From Viola odorata (lineage: Eukaryota; Streptophyta; Magnoliopsida; Malpighiales; Violaceae): a stretch of 64,000 nt of DNA. Each line of letters opens with the position of its first letter. Positions within the stretch are counted from its first letter, which is position 1. Below the pieces are notes generated by a model. The model did not search any database. It saw nothing but the letters and a program-made list of their open reading frames with translations, and was not told the origin of the DNA. The stretch covers positions 37,745,475 through 37,809,474 of the forward strand of contig OY829545.1 of NCBI GenBank assembly GCA_963691705.1. The letters are read 5' to 3'. This document shows, one piece after another, positions 63,551 through 64,000 of this stretch. The position numbers and the translations under genes were made by a program.

Positions 63551-64000
63551 GGTAAAATTAAAAAGAAGAAAATGACAGAGAAGAACTGGAGTACCTTTCT
63601 AAAGAGAAACTCAGAGTATCCAGACGGTGGAAAGAAGAAACGCAAATCGCCCTTTGGAGTACTATGGAAAAAGTGAAATAGTAAAAGAAGGAAACGAAGC
63701 ACATGGTAGGTTTTATAACCCTAGCGATCAACCAAAACGACTGTTGCAACAGCCGTTGTGTGGGATGCGTCAGGGGGAAAAGACACGCGCAATGAGTACA
63801 ATTTTGAAAAAGCGGAAAAATGCTTCGATTTTACCAACCCCTAGGGGGCGCCAACTCATAACACCCCCACGAAGGGACACGTGCATTCTGACCATCATCA
63901 CTTCCTCCCTCGCATTAATGAGGGATTCTCAAGCATTAAATGCTCTAAAAAGTGAAATCGATTCTTAAGACAGAACGAACGCGATAAGACGAAGATCAAG
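63551..64000 (-). promoter_or_regulatory. Upstream region of aORF1-C with TATA-like box and G-box
   Basis: Minus-strand GGTTATAAAACC (63710-63721) lies about 165 bp and CACGTG (63878-63883) about 330 bp upstream of the start, mirroring copies A and B. The 'CTCGCATTAATGAGGG' block near 63910 is also shared with B (about 41660-41678). The element continues beyond the window. Confidence 0.5.

Overview
The window is repeat-dominated plant nuclear DNA, most likely from a dicot. I see no intact host gene. Nearly everything is transposable element: a CACTA DNA transposon, three hAT elements, a LINE relic, and Ty3/gypsy LTR retrotransposons of the Athila, Tat, Ogre-like and Reina types. Many are nested, truncated or decayed by stop codons. 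No sequence here identifies the species.

Layout. 1-3139: left-truncated CACTA element (minus strand) with broken TNP2 transposase and hairpin-rich subterminal repeats. 3163-6098: LINE RNase H relic split by a minus-strand Athila-like LTR, which carries a non-autonomous hAT (4112-4807). 6256-7752: 5' part of a hAT element with a BED zinc finger. 7740-10945: decayed LTR-element 3' region with five copies of a 26-bp palindrome. 10951-13332: minus-strand Reina-type pol relic. 13405-15137: two Athila pieces in opposite orientation. 15186-15812: possible host-gene exon relics. 16693-29460: complete Athila-type element with AGCTT target-site duplication. 29466-31462: Ogre-like LTR sequence. 31463-37879: minus-strand Athila 3' half. 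37880-60422: a Tat-type element (B) into which a second, complete Tat-type element (A, 43454-57629, duplication TATGT) has inserted. 60423-64000: part of a third Tat-type element (C).

The most interesting content is in the Tat elements. Downstream of gag-pol they carry an ordered array of up to four genes on the strand opposite to gag-pol, called here aORF1 to aORF4. aORF1 and aORF2 share a homologous N-terminal domain resembling the 'putative gypsy type transposon' family, followed by a variable linker and a coiled coil. They contain short introns with GT/AG borders and branch-like TACTAAC motifs. aORF3 and aORF4 are small proteins. Each gene has a TATA-like box upstream, and G-boxes (CACGTG) recur upstream of several. 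aORF4 is unbroken in both A and B. Element A has also lost the second half of its reverse transcriptase, RNase H and integrase; in their place is about 1.4 kb that looks like the 3' end of a host gene (exon, intron, exon, stop, AATAAA).

Other notable signals are tRNA-like modules with pol III A and B boxes inside two hAT elements, a 133-bp-armed inverted repeat in one of them, dispersed palindromic motifs in the Athila-related elements, and stop codons that mostly look like cytosine-deamination decay.
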